Source: Zerene cesonia
Lineage: Eukaryota; Arthropoda; Insecta; Lepidoptera; Pieridae
Direction: 5' to 3'
NCBI RefSeq assembly: GCF_012273895.1
Contig: NC_052106.1
Location: 1,302,001-1,366,000 of the forward strand
Length of the DNA stretch: 64,000 bases
In this document: one piece after another, positions 1 through 13,210 of the stretch
How the letters are laid out: each line of letters starts with the position of its first letter
How positions within the stretch are numbered: position 1 is the stretch's first letter
The notes under the pieces: model-generated
What the model was told of the DNA's origin: nothing
Database searches by the model: none
What the model saw: only the letters and a program-made list of their open reading frames with translations
Position numbers and translations under genes: made by a program

Positions 1-591
1 NNNNNNNNNNNNNNNNNNNNNNNNNNNNNNNNNNNNNNNNNNNNNNNNNNNNNNNNNNNNNNNNNNNNNNNNNNNNNNNNNNNNNNNNNNNNNNNNNNNN
101 NNNNNNNNNNNNNNNNNNNNNNNNNNNNNNNNNNNNNNNNNNNNNNNNNNNNNNNNNNNNNNNNNNNNNNNNNNNNNNNNNNNNNNNNNNNNNNNNNNNN
201 NNNNNNNNNNNNNNNNNNNNNNNNNNNNNNNNNNNNNNNNNNNNNNNNNNNNNNNNNNNNNNNNNNNNNNNNNNNNNNNNNNNNNNNNNNNNNNNNNNNN
301 NNNNNNNNNNNNNNNNNNNNNNNNNNNNNNNNNNNNNNNNNNNNNNNNNNNNNNNNNNNNNNNNNNNNNNNNNNNNNNNNNNNNNNNNNNNNNNNNNNNN
401 NNNNNNNNNNNNNNNNNNNNNNNNNNNNNNNNNNNNNNNNNNNNNNNNNNNNNNNNNNNNNNNNNNNNNNNNNNNNNNNNNNNNNNNNNNNNNNNNNNNN
501 NNNNNNNNNNNNNNNNNNNNNNNNNNNNNNNNNNNNNNNNNNNNNNNNNNNNNNNNNNNNNNNNNNNNNNNNNNNNNNNNNNNNNNNNNNN
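1..591. other. assembly gap (N run)
   Basis: Undetermined bases only. The gap continues beyond the window's left edge, so its size is unknown. Upstream regulatory sequence of the plus-strand transporter could be hidden here. Confidence 0.99.
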
Positions 592-2048
592 CGTGCAAGG
601 CCCAAGCTAGATACGCTACTACATCACGTTAAGATAAATCGCAAAGAATGAAGCTGCGAAACATAATTATAGATATTATTGTTGTTTTTTATATAAATTG
701 AACAAAACCGCTACAATTTTTTAAAGTGCCGGAAGTTGTGGCTTTAACAATTATTATGGATTAGCTGGTACGAGGAAATAAAAGATATCCGCCTTCAGAT
801 CTCTTTAAAGGGATTTTTCTTTGGGTATTAGGTTTTGTTATTTTATTGATTTTAATCCGTTGATAAGCGTTTGACGTTTGGCGTCTAGCTGCTAGCTTCG
901 GATATCCACAAGACAAAGTAAAATAAAACAAATGATTCAGTATGAGAGCATATGTTTTATCAATCTTTAGTACTACGAATTTTGAAATATTCTAAAATAA
1001 ACTATGTACTGTTATAAAAAGTACGTGTCTCAATAAACGTGTAAATAAGGCAGCGTAAACGAACATACAAGCATGAAAGTGATTTAGAAATCTTGGTACA
1101 TAAAACGAACAGTTCTTGCTCTATTGGGTTAAATATAAAAATCAATAATGAGGTCAATGTGAACTGGGGCATAAAGATGACAATTTTGCAAAAATATTTG
1201 CAACTGACATTCCGGACATTTTAATATCGGCCATTTGTAATTTAAATGACAGATGTCAAATGCGTAGATTAAGGTTGATGTTGGCGTTTGGCGGATTTTT
1301 TGCTTTGGTGTGTTTTGTTTTTTCTCTACAAACACGTATCTTTATAATATATACCTATTGTGCTAGAAACCTATTTGCGATTCTAGGTTCATGGTAAAAA
1401 AATTGTGTTTTTTTTTGTTTCTGAAACTAGTTTTATTGTAAATTAGTATTTAAAATCTAATAATATTTTTAATATGTGGTTAATCTATTATCAATAAAAA
1501 AAAATATAGCTTTGAGGTATTAAATAAATGAATAAATTTTTTTTTTATATTTTTGTGATTTATGTATATTGACTGTTTACTGTAGGTATTAAACATAGTA
1601 TCAGTTAACCTCATACCATTTTAAAACCTCCACATTATAGAAGGTAAAAAACCATAATATTATGTAGGAAACATTTAATCAATTTATTAAATACAACAAA
1701 AAATTAACATCACATTAGTGGTTATTTTAGACGATCTGTCTAAGAAATTGCGACTCCCACGCTCAATCAACAGGACCAATTCCAAGTGAAAGTCTCATAG
1801 AAATTTAATATAAACAAGTATGAAAGCAGATATTATTTACAATATTGGTTATAGCGGACGCGAGATTCGATTGTGTTTATTTATACTGAGGTATCAATAA
1901 ACGTGGATGTGAATTGTAAGTGTACAGTGTTTAGAGATATTACTGGTTAAATTACTGAAGATCACTATGGGATATTGCTTTGAGTACATAGTATGATCGT
2001 AATAGTATCTGTAAAAGCGTAGAAGAAAGATATGATATTTATATGATT

Positions 2049-2220
2049 GACTAGCTTTTGTCCACGGTTTCGCAAGCGTTGAATACGGAGTAGTTAAATA
2101 GATGTTATCATTCTAGCTATTAAAAATAACCCATCCCATCAAACCGTTGTGTATTTTTAAAGATAAGCAGACATTCATACATAGGGAGAGACGCGGAAAG
2201 CGACTTTGCTTTATACTTAA
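2049..2220 (+). repeat. short interspersed element (CTAGCTTTTGTCC...GCGGAAAGCGAC family)
   Basis: Starts with an ACTAGC...GGTTTCGCA motif, has a central CCGTTGTGTA segment and ends with a GAGACGCGGAAAGCGACTTTG motif. The same layout recurs at 13845-14070, 27683-27860 and, inverted, 28330-28496. No coding capacity; the class is not determined. Confidence 0.65.
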
Positions 2221-2511
2221 TAACGCATCTAGATATGAATAAAAAGAGAAGCGAATAAATATATAATATACAAATTTCGTGTCATTTTCAAATTATTTAT
2301 TTGCGTCCGCGTTGGACTGCAGAACTATCGATATATCCATACTACTCAACTGTTTTTGTTCAAATTTGCACACCATGAGCATACAGTCTGATTCAACTTA
2401 AAATATAGGATGACTTGACTTGACTTATGTTCCTATGTCCCCTAGCTGGGGCAGAGGGCATCAACAGTGTTGCGCCAGCTACTCCTAAAATATAGGATAA
2501 TTCATTTAATT

Positions 2512-2612
2512 TTAATTTTTAGTTTTATAGCATTGAAATGCTTTATAAATGAGAAATTTTGAAAGAATAGAAAAAATTCGATCACGAGGCAGGATCCTTT
2601 CAAAATTTCTCA
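2512..2612 (-). repeat. AT-rich tail of a tRNA-derived SINE
   Basis: The block AATTTTTAGTTTTATAGCAT followed by GAGAAATTTTGAAAGAATAG recurs at 33692-33749 and 48482-48545. Read on the minus strand it is a tail ending in the reverse complement of this block. Arms GAGAAATTTTGAAAG and CTTTCAAAATTTCTC form an inverted repeat around a short core. Confidence 0.6.
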
Positions 2613-2741
2613 GGATAATTCATGTTATTTCAATTGCGATAATGACTACCCGGTCCAAGCCGAGTAGTGCAGCCAGTAGTGATTGTACAAAAATTCTCTA
2701 GTTACATAAAAATTACAACAAACAACAAACAATTTTTAGAC

Positions 2742-2940
2742 TACTAGCTGCGCCCCACGGTTTCACCCACCTAAGTCCTTATCTCGTAGGAATATCGGGA
2801 TAAAAAGTTGTCTATATGTTATTCCAGTTGCCCAGCTGTCTACGTACCAAATTTCATTGCAATTGGTTCAGTAGCTTTTGCGTGAATCAGCAATAAACAC
2901 ACATCCTTACAAACTTTCGCATTTATAATATTAGTAGGAC
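2742..2940 (+). repeat. interspersed repeat, GCGCCCCACGG...ATATTAGTAGGA family
   Basis: A 200-base non-coding element beginning ACTAGCTGCGCCCC and ending GCATTTATAATATTAGTAGG. A close copy is at 13211-13411 and an inverted copy at 23318-23512. The internal phrases ATCGGGATAAAAAGT and ACCAAATTTCATTGCAAT are shared. This family is very abundant in butterfly and moth genomes. Confidence 0.8.
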
Positions 2941-4131
2941 TACTACTAGTATAGCATTATGTTATCTATGGTGCTATATATAGGGGTCATTATTTGTTCC
3001 CAAAATCTTCATTACCTGACGAAACTGAAGGGTGAACCCGCTCCATTATCATAAAGACCAAAATTTCGGCCCTACCATCACTGCCGTGGATAGCTGCACC
3101 CCATAATTTCCAGCCCCGGTGTTATTATCTTCGCTGAGATCTGTTTTTTCAAACTCCAACCTGATATTGAAATTGGTTACATAGTTTTATGTTTAACCAG
3201 CACCTTTACTGACGTAGCACCCGGGTGAATAGCTTGTGCTAATCCAAACTATTATAATCTTTTTATGTACCAAGTTTCACACAGATCCGATCAACTGTTT
3301 CTGCGTGGAAAAGTGACAAACATACGTAAAAAAGCTTACAAACCATCGTCTTTTTTACACGCTTTTTATTAGCTTCACCTGTATGTTTGTTTGTATGTTT
3401 GTTTGTAACCGACTTCTTTGGGCGCGATTTTGACCCACTTTAAACGGCCAGATTTCGTTCAAACTTTGTAGATTTATTGAGGACCGATGACAATACACTA
3501 ATTTGATAAAATTATTCCATTTTTCAATTTGCAAAATATGATTTTTGTTAAAGCGTGTTTTTTAGTTTTTTCAAACTATTATGTTTATTATAATAAAAGA
3601 AACATTAAATATAACGCATTCGTATCCAGTTTTCCTATACTGACGGTATAATAAGCCCACGAAGTTTTCTTTAGGCAGTAAGTAGCTTTTGACCTGCCGT
3701 AATGTTAAAGCTACCATAAGGTGAAACTTTCGCAAACCGGTTCATGCGATGCCTAGGTGTAGCCGCGAAATCGAAATTAGAATTAGAAACTTATAATAAT
3801 ATTTTTACTGTAAGTAAACGATTAATTTTAAAATAGATGTTTAATTAATTAATCCATCTTGAATGTAAAAAAAAATCAGTCTCAAAAGCAAATGCAGCCG
3901 TGAAACTAAACTTACTTTTAATACTTATAATTAATTTTTTAATATACCTAATAGATTAATACGAAATTGTGGTATACAATCTTATTTATAACAAGACGAA
4001 TTAAAAGTTCCAAAATACCTATAAGACTGAAAAATGTTGAAGGCTCATTTCATTTTCCTCAACATACCCTGGCGTTTTTGAATATTCTTTAGTAAGCATA
4101 TATGTAACAATCGCTAAGAAATTCTTTTATG

Positions 4132-4285
4132 CTAGAGTGGGCAACGATCGATCACCACCGCCCACGAACGTGGCTTAAGCGAATGCGTTGCCCGCTTTTA
4201 AGGGGTAAGGGATAAGAAAAGATTTGACGATGGGAATAAAAAAGGTACTGGGAAGGATGAGAAAAGAACACGGTCCTCCATAAAC
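4132..4285 (-). repeat. partial SINE-like element (GAGCACGCTTCGGCACGAA family), 3' part
   Basis: Reverse complement of the 3' half of the element seen whole at 7909-8225: the GATCACCACCGCCC and GCGTTGCCCGCTTTTAAG segments match. The 5' half is missing or too diverged to see. Confidence 0.65.
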
Positions 4286-5517
4286 TGTCAACTGGCGTTA
4301 CTCTATCTCAAAGTAGTGAGTACATAGTAGGTACATAGTTATGGCAGGCTAATGCATCGCTAAGCGGTTAACGGTCGCTAATGGATTGCATTTACACGAG
4401 TAGCGAATAGCAAGATATTATGGGCTTTGTGGTTGTGTGAGAAATATTCTGTACATATTGGTTATTTGGTTGGTCTAAGACAGTTGTAGTATACCGAATG
4501 GTTTTTGGTTTAAATATAATATCGTACACGAGAATTAAATTTTTATCATCTGTCTTTAATGTTATTTTACGATAACAAAATGACATTAAAAATTGTATAA
4601 GTTAAAATGAAATAAATAAATCTTCTGTTATTTTCATACGTTGTATACAAGTAAGTAAATGGATAACAAGACTCGTACATATTTAAGGAAACTTGAGAAT
4701 ATTACACGCTTGGTTTAGATGACTCGTAAAATTAAACCCGGAATCCGAAAATAGTTCTTTTTTAATGCAAGAATCATAACAATCGGTTCAACAAGTAATA
4801 AGTTATGAGTTGACAAACACCAATAATACAGACAAATTGATAATGTCCTCCTTTTTTTGAAGTAGTGGCGACCGCATATAATATACGTAAGTAATACAAT
4901 GAGGAAAATCTCTTGATATTCAATTGTAAACTGTATTAACCACATGTCGTTAGTTATATTTATAACCGGTTTGCGCTTCTTTGCAAACTTAAATGTTTGG
5001 ATGAATATAAATTATCAAGCGTACATAAATTATATGGATGCATATAAAATATTGGCACTAAGATAATTAACTGAAGTTCATTCAATTCATGACACTCATA
5101 AGCTGCATATCTTATATATTCAGACATAGATGAGACTTTCATCGTTTAATCACAGATTACTAAATAACCACATAGAGTCCATTAGAAAAATTTACTGCTG
5201 ATGCAATTGGTTTGGTATATATTTTTCAATACAGACAAACACTGTTTCCAAGATAAAAACAATACATATATTTTATAGTTACTAATAATTCAAACTGCAT
5301 TTTCCGCTTTTGATATTTTTGCGGTGTTCTAACACACATGATGTCATAAAAATCTTCGCGTAATCTTAATTCGAGGGCATCACAAGATATTTTAAACATT
5401 TCCGACAAAGATTACAGACTGGGCAGTGTACAATGCGAAATTCGTCTGGGTCATTAAAATAATCGTGATCGTATGTCGTGATGAGAATTAATAATATTTT
5501 AATATTAATAACAGAAT

Positions 5518-6517
5518 NNNNNNNNNNNNNNNNNNNNNNNNNNNNNNNNNNNNNNNNNNNNNNNNNNNNNNNNNNNNNNNNNNNNNNNNNNNNNNNNNNN
5601 NNNNNNNNNNNNNNNNNNNNNNNNNNNNNNNNNNNNNNNNNNNNNNNNNNNNNNNNNNNNNNNNNNNNNNNNNNNNNNNNNNNNNNNNNNNNNNNNNNNN
5701 NNNNNNNNNNNNNNNNNNNNNNNNNNNNNNNNNNNNNNNNNNNNNNNNNNNNNNNNNNNNNNNNNNNNNNNNNNNNNNNNNNNNNNNNNNNNNNNNNNNN
5801 NNNNNNNNNNNNNNNNNNNNNNNNNNNNNNNNNNNNNNNNNNNNNNNNNNNNNNNNNNNNNNNNNNNNNNNNNNNNNNNNNNNNNNNNNNNNNNNNNNNN
5901 NNNNNNNNNNNNNNNNNNNNNNNNNNNNNNNNNNNNNNNNNNNNNNNNNNNNNNNNNNNNNNNNNNNNNNNNNNNNNNNNNNNNNNNNNNNNNNNNNNNN
6001 NNNNNNNNNNNNNNNNNNNNNNNNNNNNNNNNNNNNNNNNNNNNNNNNNNNNNNNNNNNNNNNNNNNNNNNNNNNNNNNNNNNNNNNNNNNNNNNNNNNN
6101 NNNNNNNNNNNNNNNNNNNNNNNNNNNNNNNNNNNNNNNNNNNNNNNNNNNNNNNNNNNNNNNNNNNNNNNNNNNNNNNNNNNNNNNNNNNNNNNNNNNN
6201 NNNNNNNNNNNNNNNNNNNNNNNNNNNNNNNNNNNNNNNNNNNNNNNNNNNNNNNNNNNNNNNNNNNNNNNNNNNNNNNNNNNNNNNNNNNNNNNNNNNN
6301 NNNNNNNNNNNNNNNNNNNNNNNNNNNNNNNNNNNNNNNNNNNNNNNNNNNNNNNNNNNNNNNNNNNNNNNNNNNNNNNNNNNNNNNNNNNNNNNNNNNN
6401 NNNNNNNNNNNNNNNNNNNNNNNNNNNNNNNNNNNNNNNNNNNNNNNNNNNNNNNNNNNNNNNNNNNNNNNNNNNNNNNNNNNNNNNNNNNNNNNNNNNN
6501 NNNNNNNNNNNNNNNNN
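5518..6517. other. assembly gap of exactly 1000 N
   Basis: A placeholder-sized gap, so the real distance is unknown. Open frames that span it are artefacts of the Ns. Confidence 0.99.
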
Positions 6518-7651
6518 ATAATGTGAGCTTTTTCCTTGTATGTGTTTTGTAAAACGAAAGCTGGTAAAACCCAGCTGTTCATTCGTTTTATGATAGATAT
6601 AATTTGCTATGAGTTTAGGATATGAATATATGTTGCATATTAAATTTTATAAAATATACTTTCTATAAATGAAATATTTTAGTAGATATAATATGTATGT
6701 CGCTACAAACATATAATGATTACAATATATGTTGTAGTGTGCGAATGGGTAATATAAAAGAAACTTCGTTGAACCGTTACTAGTTGAAAGGGGACGATCA
6801 CGAAAAACACGACTATACTAGTAACTAATTCTAAGTACCCTAAAAAAATAGATTACCTTATAACTACCCCATACACTCTAATGATAATATCAATTCATAT
6901 TGCATTAAAATATTTATCATATATAACCAATGGGTTTTTTGAGTCTGGTCGAAAAAATCATAAATATTGAGCGAAATATTTTTAGGCTAAAAAAGCAACG
7001 TGACTCATAAAATATTGTTTGCTCCTTTATGTTGCGGTTTTGTGGTTTGATTTTGATTCAGAAACTTATTAAGAGACTTCGCCAAGTTCTCAACCTAAAT
7101 TATCAAACTTCTAATGTTTCATGGTTGGTGACATGAATAATAAATGCTATTTTAAAACCCATAGTAGTAATAGCCATAGTTTCTCAGCAAAGTGTGGCAT
7201 ACAAGCGTATAGATTATGCTATAGAATGAAGATGATAAGCCTATAGAAAATAAAAAAAATACTGTACCTAATAATTTGTTTAAATGCACGCAAGAGATTT
7301 GTAGAACCTTTAAGAGGTTATATTACTTATGGATATATGCATTGCTCTTAGAAACCAACAGTCGTGTATTCTGAAAGCTCACTAATTGAACAGTTCCTTC
7401 TATATACATGTAAGGATCGACATTACCTCGAGGTCGCATCGGATAAGGCCAGTCGTTATGATCATAATTTCTTAGAATCAAAGGATTAGCTTCCGCTTGC
7501 GATTGTGAGATAATGCGCGTGAGTTTAAATGGATATTATGTATTATTCTATAAACTATGTGGATTATTTTGCTTAGCTGCATGATATTTCCATACATGAG
7601 GCATTTTCTTTTAATAATAATATTGAAGTAAAAAGGATTGCGAAGAAATTT

Positions 7652-7878
7652 GTAATCATCAACATCATCCCATATATGTTCCCACTGCTGGGACACAGGC
7701 CTCCTGATAGAGTTCAGGCCGTAATCCGCCACGCTGGCCAAGTGCAAGTTGGCAGATGACACATGTCGTCGAACTTTCGATTCTTGGACATGCCGGTTTC
7801 CTCACGATGTTTTCATTCACCGTTTTAAGCAGTGTGATGTTATCCACATGTGTAGATAAATTGAGAAATCAATTTATT
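7652..7878 (-). repeat. SINE, TGATGA-tailed family, 5'-truncated
   Basis: Reverse-oriented copy of the element seen full length at 53693-54032: the CCCACTGCTGGGACACAGGC, TTCTTGGACATGCCGGTTTC and GTTATCCACATG phrases match. The tRNA-like head is missing. Confidence 0.85.
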
Positions 7879-7908
7879 GTAATCTTAATGTGTAACAAAC
7901 AACATCTG

Positions 7909-8225
7909 TATGTGGGAGTCGAGCACGCTTCGGCACGAATGGGGCCAGCTCGCACCGGGGAAGTACCACATCCTCACAGAAAGCCGACGTGAAATAGTGG
8001 CATGCCACTGTGTTTCGTCCGGTGAGTGGGGGAGCCGGAGGCCCGTTTCCTTTTCCTCACCCGTCCTAGTCCATTCCTTCTTTCCAGTCGTTAATCCTTT
8101 CCTTTTCCCTTACTCCATAAAAGCGGGCAGCGCATTCGCTTTTGCGAATGTTTATGGGCGGTGGTGATCGCTTATCATCCGGCGAACCACCAGCTCAGTT
8201 GCCCGCTATGACATAAAAAAAAAAA
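7909..8225 (+). repeat. SINE-like element (GAGCACGCTTCGGCACGAA family), full-length copy
   Basis: Begins GTGGGAGTCGAGCACGCTTC, carries a pyrimidine-rich middle, then GGCGGTGGTGATCGCTTATC and GCCCGCTATGACATAAAA with an A-rich 3' end. Copies at 12248-12560, 27237-27420, 47389-47660 and 62198-62535 share this order and lie in the same orientation. Open frames inside it are incidental. It ends about 40 bases before the TATA box at 8264. Confidence 0.8.
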
Positions 8226-8263
8226 GTTTTGAAGATTCGCAAAAAGCATTCAGAATAAGTGCG

Positions 8264-8270
8264 TATAAAA
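8264..8270 (+). promoter_or_regulatory. candidate TATA box for the transporter
   Basis: TATAAAA preceded by GCG and followed by unique sequence. A start about 30 bases downstream would give a 5' UTR of roughly 215 bases before the candidate start codon at 8510. No clear initiator motif is seen, and TATA-like strings are common in AT-rich DNA, so this rests mainly on its position. Confidence 0.3.
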
Positions 8271-8509
8271 GTTGAGACGTAATTGTTACAATTACCAACT
8301 GGCAAGTTGTCGAGATGCCAAGAACTGCGTCCCCGAGAAAGTATATTTATTTCTACAACGTGATCCTATTAATTATTTGAGCACATACATTGGATTACGG
8401 AATGCTATGTTTTTATATATTTATTGTTTATTTATTATTGTAATAATAATTTATGCAATACTATGGATTATTCCAGAGAAATTTTATATAAGTAGGGCTG
8501 TTGTAACGG

Positions 8510-8528
8510 ATGAAAAGCTGCATTTTAT
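8510..8528 (+). CDS. candidate first coding exon of the SLC17 transporter
   Basis: ATG followed by five codons (MKSCIL) and one base, then a strong GTAAGTAATT donor. The single leftover base joins in frame to the two bases that open the exon at 13667, giving MKSCILC then CLTCVQVLNL. This supplies exactly the short N terminus that the family has ahead of helix 1. The start context is weak and other exons could be hidden in the intron or the N gap, so the model is a proposal. Confidence 0.42.
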
Positions 8529-11500
8529 GTAAGTAATTATTTACGTGTGTATACATTTTTTTCGATATATTTTATTGATAATGAAAATATTAAATTCTGA
8601 CTTCCATTAACACAAAATCAAACTCTTTTATTTAAATTATTTTTTTTTACAATTGTTCTTAAATAGTCATTTGTTTCAATTCAAACTATCACCGCTTGGA
8701 CCGAGAAAGGGATGAAACTCGAAAGTTATTCAAACTATCTTATAATATGTTATATGTCTGTATAGCACAATTTAAATAAATTGTCCCTCCGCTGTGGAAA
8801 ACGGATTTTTTCCACTTATATCATCATCAAACACTTTAATTACGTCTTGTTTGTTTATTCCATGTACCACTCACGTCACCGATTGTCGTCTGATGTCAGA
8901 TGACGTGTCGCCGATAAGACGGTTTTGTAATAGTGATAAATTATTGTTTGTCACTATGTTCCGCTGTGTATAATAACATGTATTATATACTATATTATAA
9001 TATACCACATAGTTAACTGCGTAGTCATGTTCATCCAATATTTAGGGTATATATTTTAGAGATCTTTATTTAAGCATGTGGAGGTTTAAGATTGTAGATT
9101 CTATTTAAGATTGTATCGTTGTTGGTATATTTATATCCGGAATAAGAATATTGATTCGAACCGTTTTACCCGATTACATGGCGTCCACCAAAAAGCGATG
9201 CATAGATTCTGTGCGCTTCGTTAACTGGCGAAATAATAGCGGTATCAGTTTGTGTAATTTATGCGGAATTAGATTTTAAAAATACCTGGAGCTGCTAATT
9301 TATGTTAGACATGGAGTTTTTGGAGCCAAATAAAGAAATCGTGCAGACCTCGATGAGACATCGGACTATGCTAAAAATCGCCGTCTCAAATAAAGCAATT
9401 TCTCAGAACCTAAACGAACTGGGTTTCACAGAATCGTTAATGCGTGAAGCGATTCATTCAGCTCCATCGCACCTTGTTAAGGAGAAAAAAACCGCTGTTA
9501 CCTGAGGTTCAATGTTTTCGGTGTAAGCGAGTATTTCAATACGAATGGAGCAATTATTCAATTAGTTTCATGATGAATACCATACCTACTGTTTTCTTTT
9601 CACGGTGTTTCTTTTCATAGTCTTCTTAAACAATGTTCCAACTAAATTTCTTAAGTTGTGTCTCATTTTGTATATGTCCTTGAACCTACAGAACTGTACA
9701 GCGCCACCAACTTATCTTAGAAATGGCAAACATGGAACTAAAGATATTGAATTTCATTGTTGATTTCCTTAAGAATTCTGTTTTTTTTTCTATCTTGGTT
9801 TTGATAAAGATACTTCCTTTTTATAAATAATTAGACGCACGTCCCGGCTCCGCCCGGATGTCAAGATTCTTGTTTTATCCTAAAGGAGCATTAGATCGGC
9901 AAAAAAATAATCCTACCACCCAAGTCAGCTCATACCCTGTCTCTATATCAAATTTCATGAAAATCCTTTCAGTCGTTTCAGCGTGGTTGACGAACAAACA
10001 TCCAAACAAAGAAACTTTCACATTTATAGTATTAGTGTGAATAGTGTGATAATTTAATGGTCTAGTTATAAATGTGAACACGCAATGAATAAATCAGATT
10101 TTTAATTGGTTATAAGTTTTAATTTCTCAACACACTATACTTACGTAATAATACAATAGAGACTTTTTCATATCCCCATTAAATACAATAGCACACACAT
10201 TAATCCATCTGGGATCCAATTAAAAATAATAAATGAACGTGTAACTCTAAATTACATTCAGAATTAACGATGGTTCACGTGTTTTATTGAAATGTCTACC
10301 GGTACATTACTTCCTTGTCCGTTGATAAGAGATAAGCTGACTTTTGACATAATATTATCTATTATACTAAATTCTTATAGGTGTAGGAAGCACCATTTGA
10401 TTTATGACCTATTTATGTGTATAACGTAATATTTTTGTCAGTTTTCGTTACTGCCTCAACTTGTTTACTTTATTTGTATAAATCAAAAACATCCGTATAT
10501 ATTAAATAATAAAATATTGCAAGCAAATTTGGTACTTATTTATATATTCGTAGTCAATATTATCCATTAGAAAAAGATGCATAAAAGGTTTTAGTTGTAG
10601 ACTTACATACAATTTCTGTTCAAATTTATGACTATAGTGGTTGAAATGAGGGCACGCGCAAACAAAACAAATTTTTGCAACAAAATTTAAGCAGTACTGA
10701 ATGTACATTGTAAAATGTAACCCATTATGTGTGGGTCAGCAACTCGGTGGCACTTGCTACGCTATTTGCAGCTATCGTATTTCCTATTGATAACCGCATC
10801 TGATAAGCTTGAAGCGTGGCTTCTGGTACCTCTGTAAATTTGAAATCCATGAAACGTATTTACTAGTAAGTACATTATTTGATGATTACTACATAATCGG
10901 TTCAGTCGTTCTTGAGTTATGAGTGAAGAAGGTTTATATGCATATTTATTATTGCAGCCGCGCAAAGCGGGGGGCTAGTTTAACATGAATAAATAATTGT
11001 AACCGTTTGTTTAAAAATGATATTTTTTTTTTATCAAAATAGGTGTAATTGATATTTTGCTTTACGTACGTAGTTTTTACGTAGTTTCTATGCATTTATA
11101 CCAGTTATCCAAATATTAATCAACATGTGCCGTAAATCAAAGTTATTTTCGGCTTCCACATAAACGAGACTTGCCAAATTTTTTTGTAAAATGTTCACCA
11201 GCGTCATACGTGTTGTTTAACCTTGGTAACTTGGTGGTTAGTGCGTTCAGTGCGCTTGTAAACATTTTTCAGTCTAGACCGTGAATTTGATGCGAATTGA
11301 TTGCTTTTGGAAACTTTATTGTTCTGGTTTATTACAATGCCGGGTAATGTATTGTGGAGGTTGGTTTTGTAAAGAGTTCTTATAAGATACGTTTCGTTGA
11401 TTTCGTTAGTATTAATTATTTTCAGCAAAAAACTATAACGCCTGAAAATTTACAAAACTAGATAGGTAAAATTTTATTGGGACCGCCAAGTGGTCCCAAT

Positions 11501-12247
11501 TTAATTGATTTCAAATAAATAACACCAAAATTGGTACACCCATTAAAATGTAATGAGATAATAAATACAAAACAAAAATACATTCGAGTACCTTCTCCTT
11601 TATATCACATAAAGTGTTATAAATAAATAAATAAATAAACAAACATACTTATCGCATACAAATCTTCTTTCTTTATAACATTAGTAAAGATATAGATAAT
11701 ACAAGTGAGTGAATCATAAACGTATTTACATCTTCATAATATTTACTTCAATAAACCTCATAAATGTTCGTTTACCTTTGCATCCCAAATTAGGTAATTC
11801 GAATTTGATCACAATAATCTGGATTAAACCAGATGATACCGACTATATTGGAGATTTTATTGTATACAAATGCTAATGTAGCATATGATATATGAATTGA
11901 TTGAAAAAAAAACCGGTTTGACATTTCGAATGAAATATTTAAAAAATACGGATAAAATTTGCGTCAGTTTATCAACAAATTCGTCCTTGTATCGTATTTG
12001 GTGCAAACAGATGTCGTAATACAACAATATATGCATGACATTATTATAAAAATGTCCATAAATAAATAAAAAAATATTTATAGCTCGGTTTTAAGTGGGT
12101 CACCACAACCTCGCCATATAATAAAATTACATTAGAATATTATTATGAGCTAATAAAACTTTTACTACTCACGTATGAAATAAAATAAATAATCATGTAT
12201 ATACATAACAACATATAAATCGCAATCCAATAACAACTTCTAAAAAG

Positions 12248-12560
12248 TGGGATTTACACTCCTACAGAATGTGAAATTAAGCATGAAACGGAACGAATTG
12301 GGCCAGATCGCACCAGGGAAGGTAGTCCACACCACGGTAGATCGTCGTGAAATAGTAGCATGCTGCTATGGTTTCTTCGGTCGTTCGGAGCCGGAGGCCC
12401 GTTTTCTTTTCCTCACCCGTCCCAGTCCATTCCTCCCTCCCTTTCATCAATCCTTTCCATATCCTCAGTCACTTAAAAGCGGGCAGCGCAATGCGCGTTG
12501 GTGATCGCTTACCACCAGATGAACCAAAGCTCAGTTAGCCGCTATGACATTAAAAACGAA
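12248..12560 (+). repeat. SINE-like element (CACGCTTCGGCACGAA family)
   Basis: Matches 7909-8225 across the AATTGGGCCAG, TCGTGAAATAGTAGCATG, TTCCTCACCCGTCC and GGTGATCGCTTACCA segments and ends CGCTATGACATTAAAAA. The extreme 5' end is diverged. Confidence 0.75.
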
Positions 12561-12644
12561 AGAAAGCAAATTGTAAATACATAGAAATTCCATTATACAA
12601 CAGTAAGGGACGTATAGTAAAGGTCTTTTATCGATGAACTGTTG

Positions 12645-12822
12645 TAGACTTTCAGAAATTAAAAACTTTTTAACGGATTTTAAACGACTGAATAAGTGTC
12701 CCGTGACCACGCTCGCTGTAAAGTGTTCGAAACGTCGTGTTAATAATACAATGAATAAATCGCATTTAAAAGTTTTAAATATATAATACTCGTGTAAAAT
12801 CAAATACAAGAAAGTACTATGT
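12645..12822. mobile_element. foldback (MITE-like) element, copy 1
   Basis: Shares GCTCGCTGTAAAGTGTTCGA AACGTCG, AATGAATAAATCGC and TATAATACTCG...AAATACAAGAAA with 39220-39450. The second copy has a perfect 17-base inverted repeat; here the left arm has decayed. No transposase, so non-autonomous if mobile. Confidence 0.55.
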
Positions 12823-13210
12823 TATAGACTAAATAGTATATCAATATAATAAAGACTGTGCATCTCAGTTGCCATACCTACATAGTTTGCGTAACAACTA
12901 CCCTCACAAGATCTTTGCGTAGTATTTTTACCCTTCCCTTACATATGCAGAGCATAATGTTGTGTCAAGGAATTTGCATAGGTAGAAAGATCTCGCCTAT
13001 TGAGATAATATCTAAAGGGTTGATTGCAAATTTTAAAGGGTCTTCGAGTGGGTATGTAAGTTAGCTAGTTTCAGCCTATACTACAATAATAATTACAACA
13101 TCTGTTTGTTATAAAAAAAACTGTTTGTTATAAATAAGGTTAGGTTTATAATAATCCATTGAAATATAAGTCTAGATTACCTGTTGAGTTTCAAGAGTAC
13201 TTATTATATT

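Larger units (their letters stand above)
592..7651. other. non-coding flank, repeat remnants only
   Basis: AT-rich DNA with no convincing coding exon: open frames are under 80 codons, lack recognisable domains and have no coding-like composition. It holds several transposon-derived pieces listed separately, a fragment at about 2405-2485 with a short ACTTG repeat that resembles a common interspersed element, and a 1000-N gap at 5518-6517. A distal promoter or 5' exon of the transporter may be present but cannot be recognised. Confidence 0.6.

Noticed and set aside
5478..6582. Long open frames of 347 and 364 codons across 5488-6582
   Set aside because: They run through the 1000-N gap; the real coding part is a few residues. 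The same applies to frames over 33723-34766 and 42942-44180.
7756..8167. Overlapping frames of 78 and 85 codons
   Set aside because: They lie within SINE copies and contain only translated repeat sequence, which recurs at 12248 and 47315.
8272..8527. 86-codon frame with a hydrophobic stretch
   Set aside because: Its frame would end in phase 2 at the donor, out of frame with the exon at 13667. The short ATG in another frame fits instead.
9302..9505. 67-codon frame with a possible transposase-like helix-turn-helix look
   Set aside because: I could not match it to mariner or Tc1 with any confidence, and there are no inverted repeats around it.
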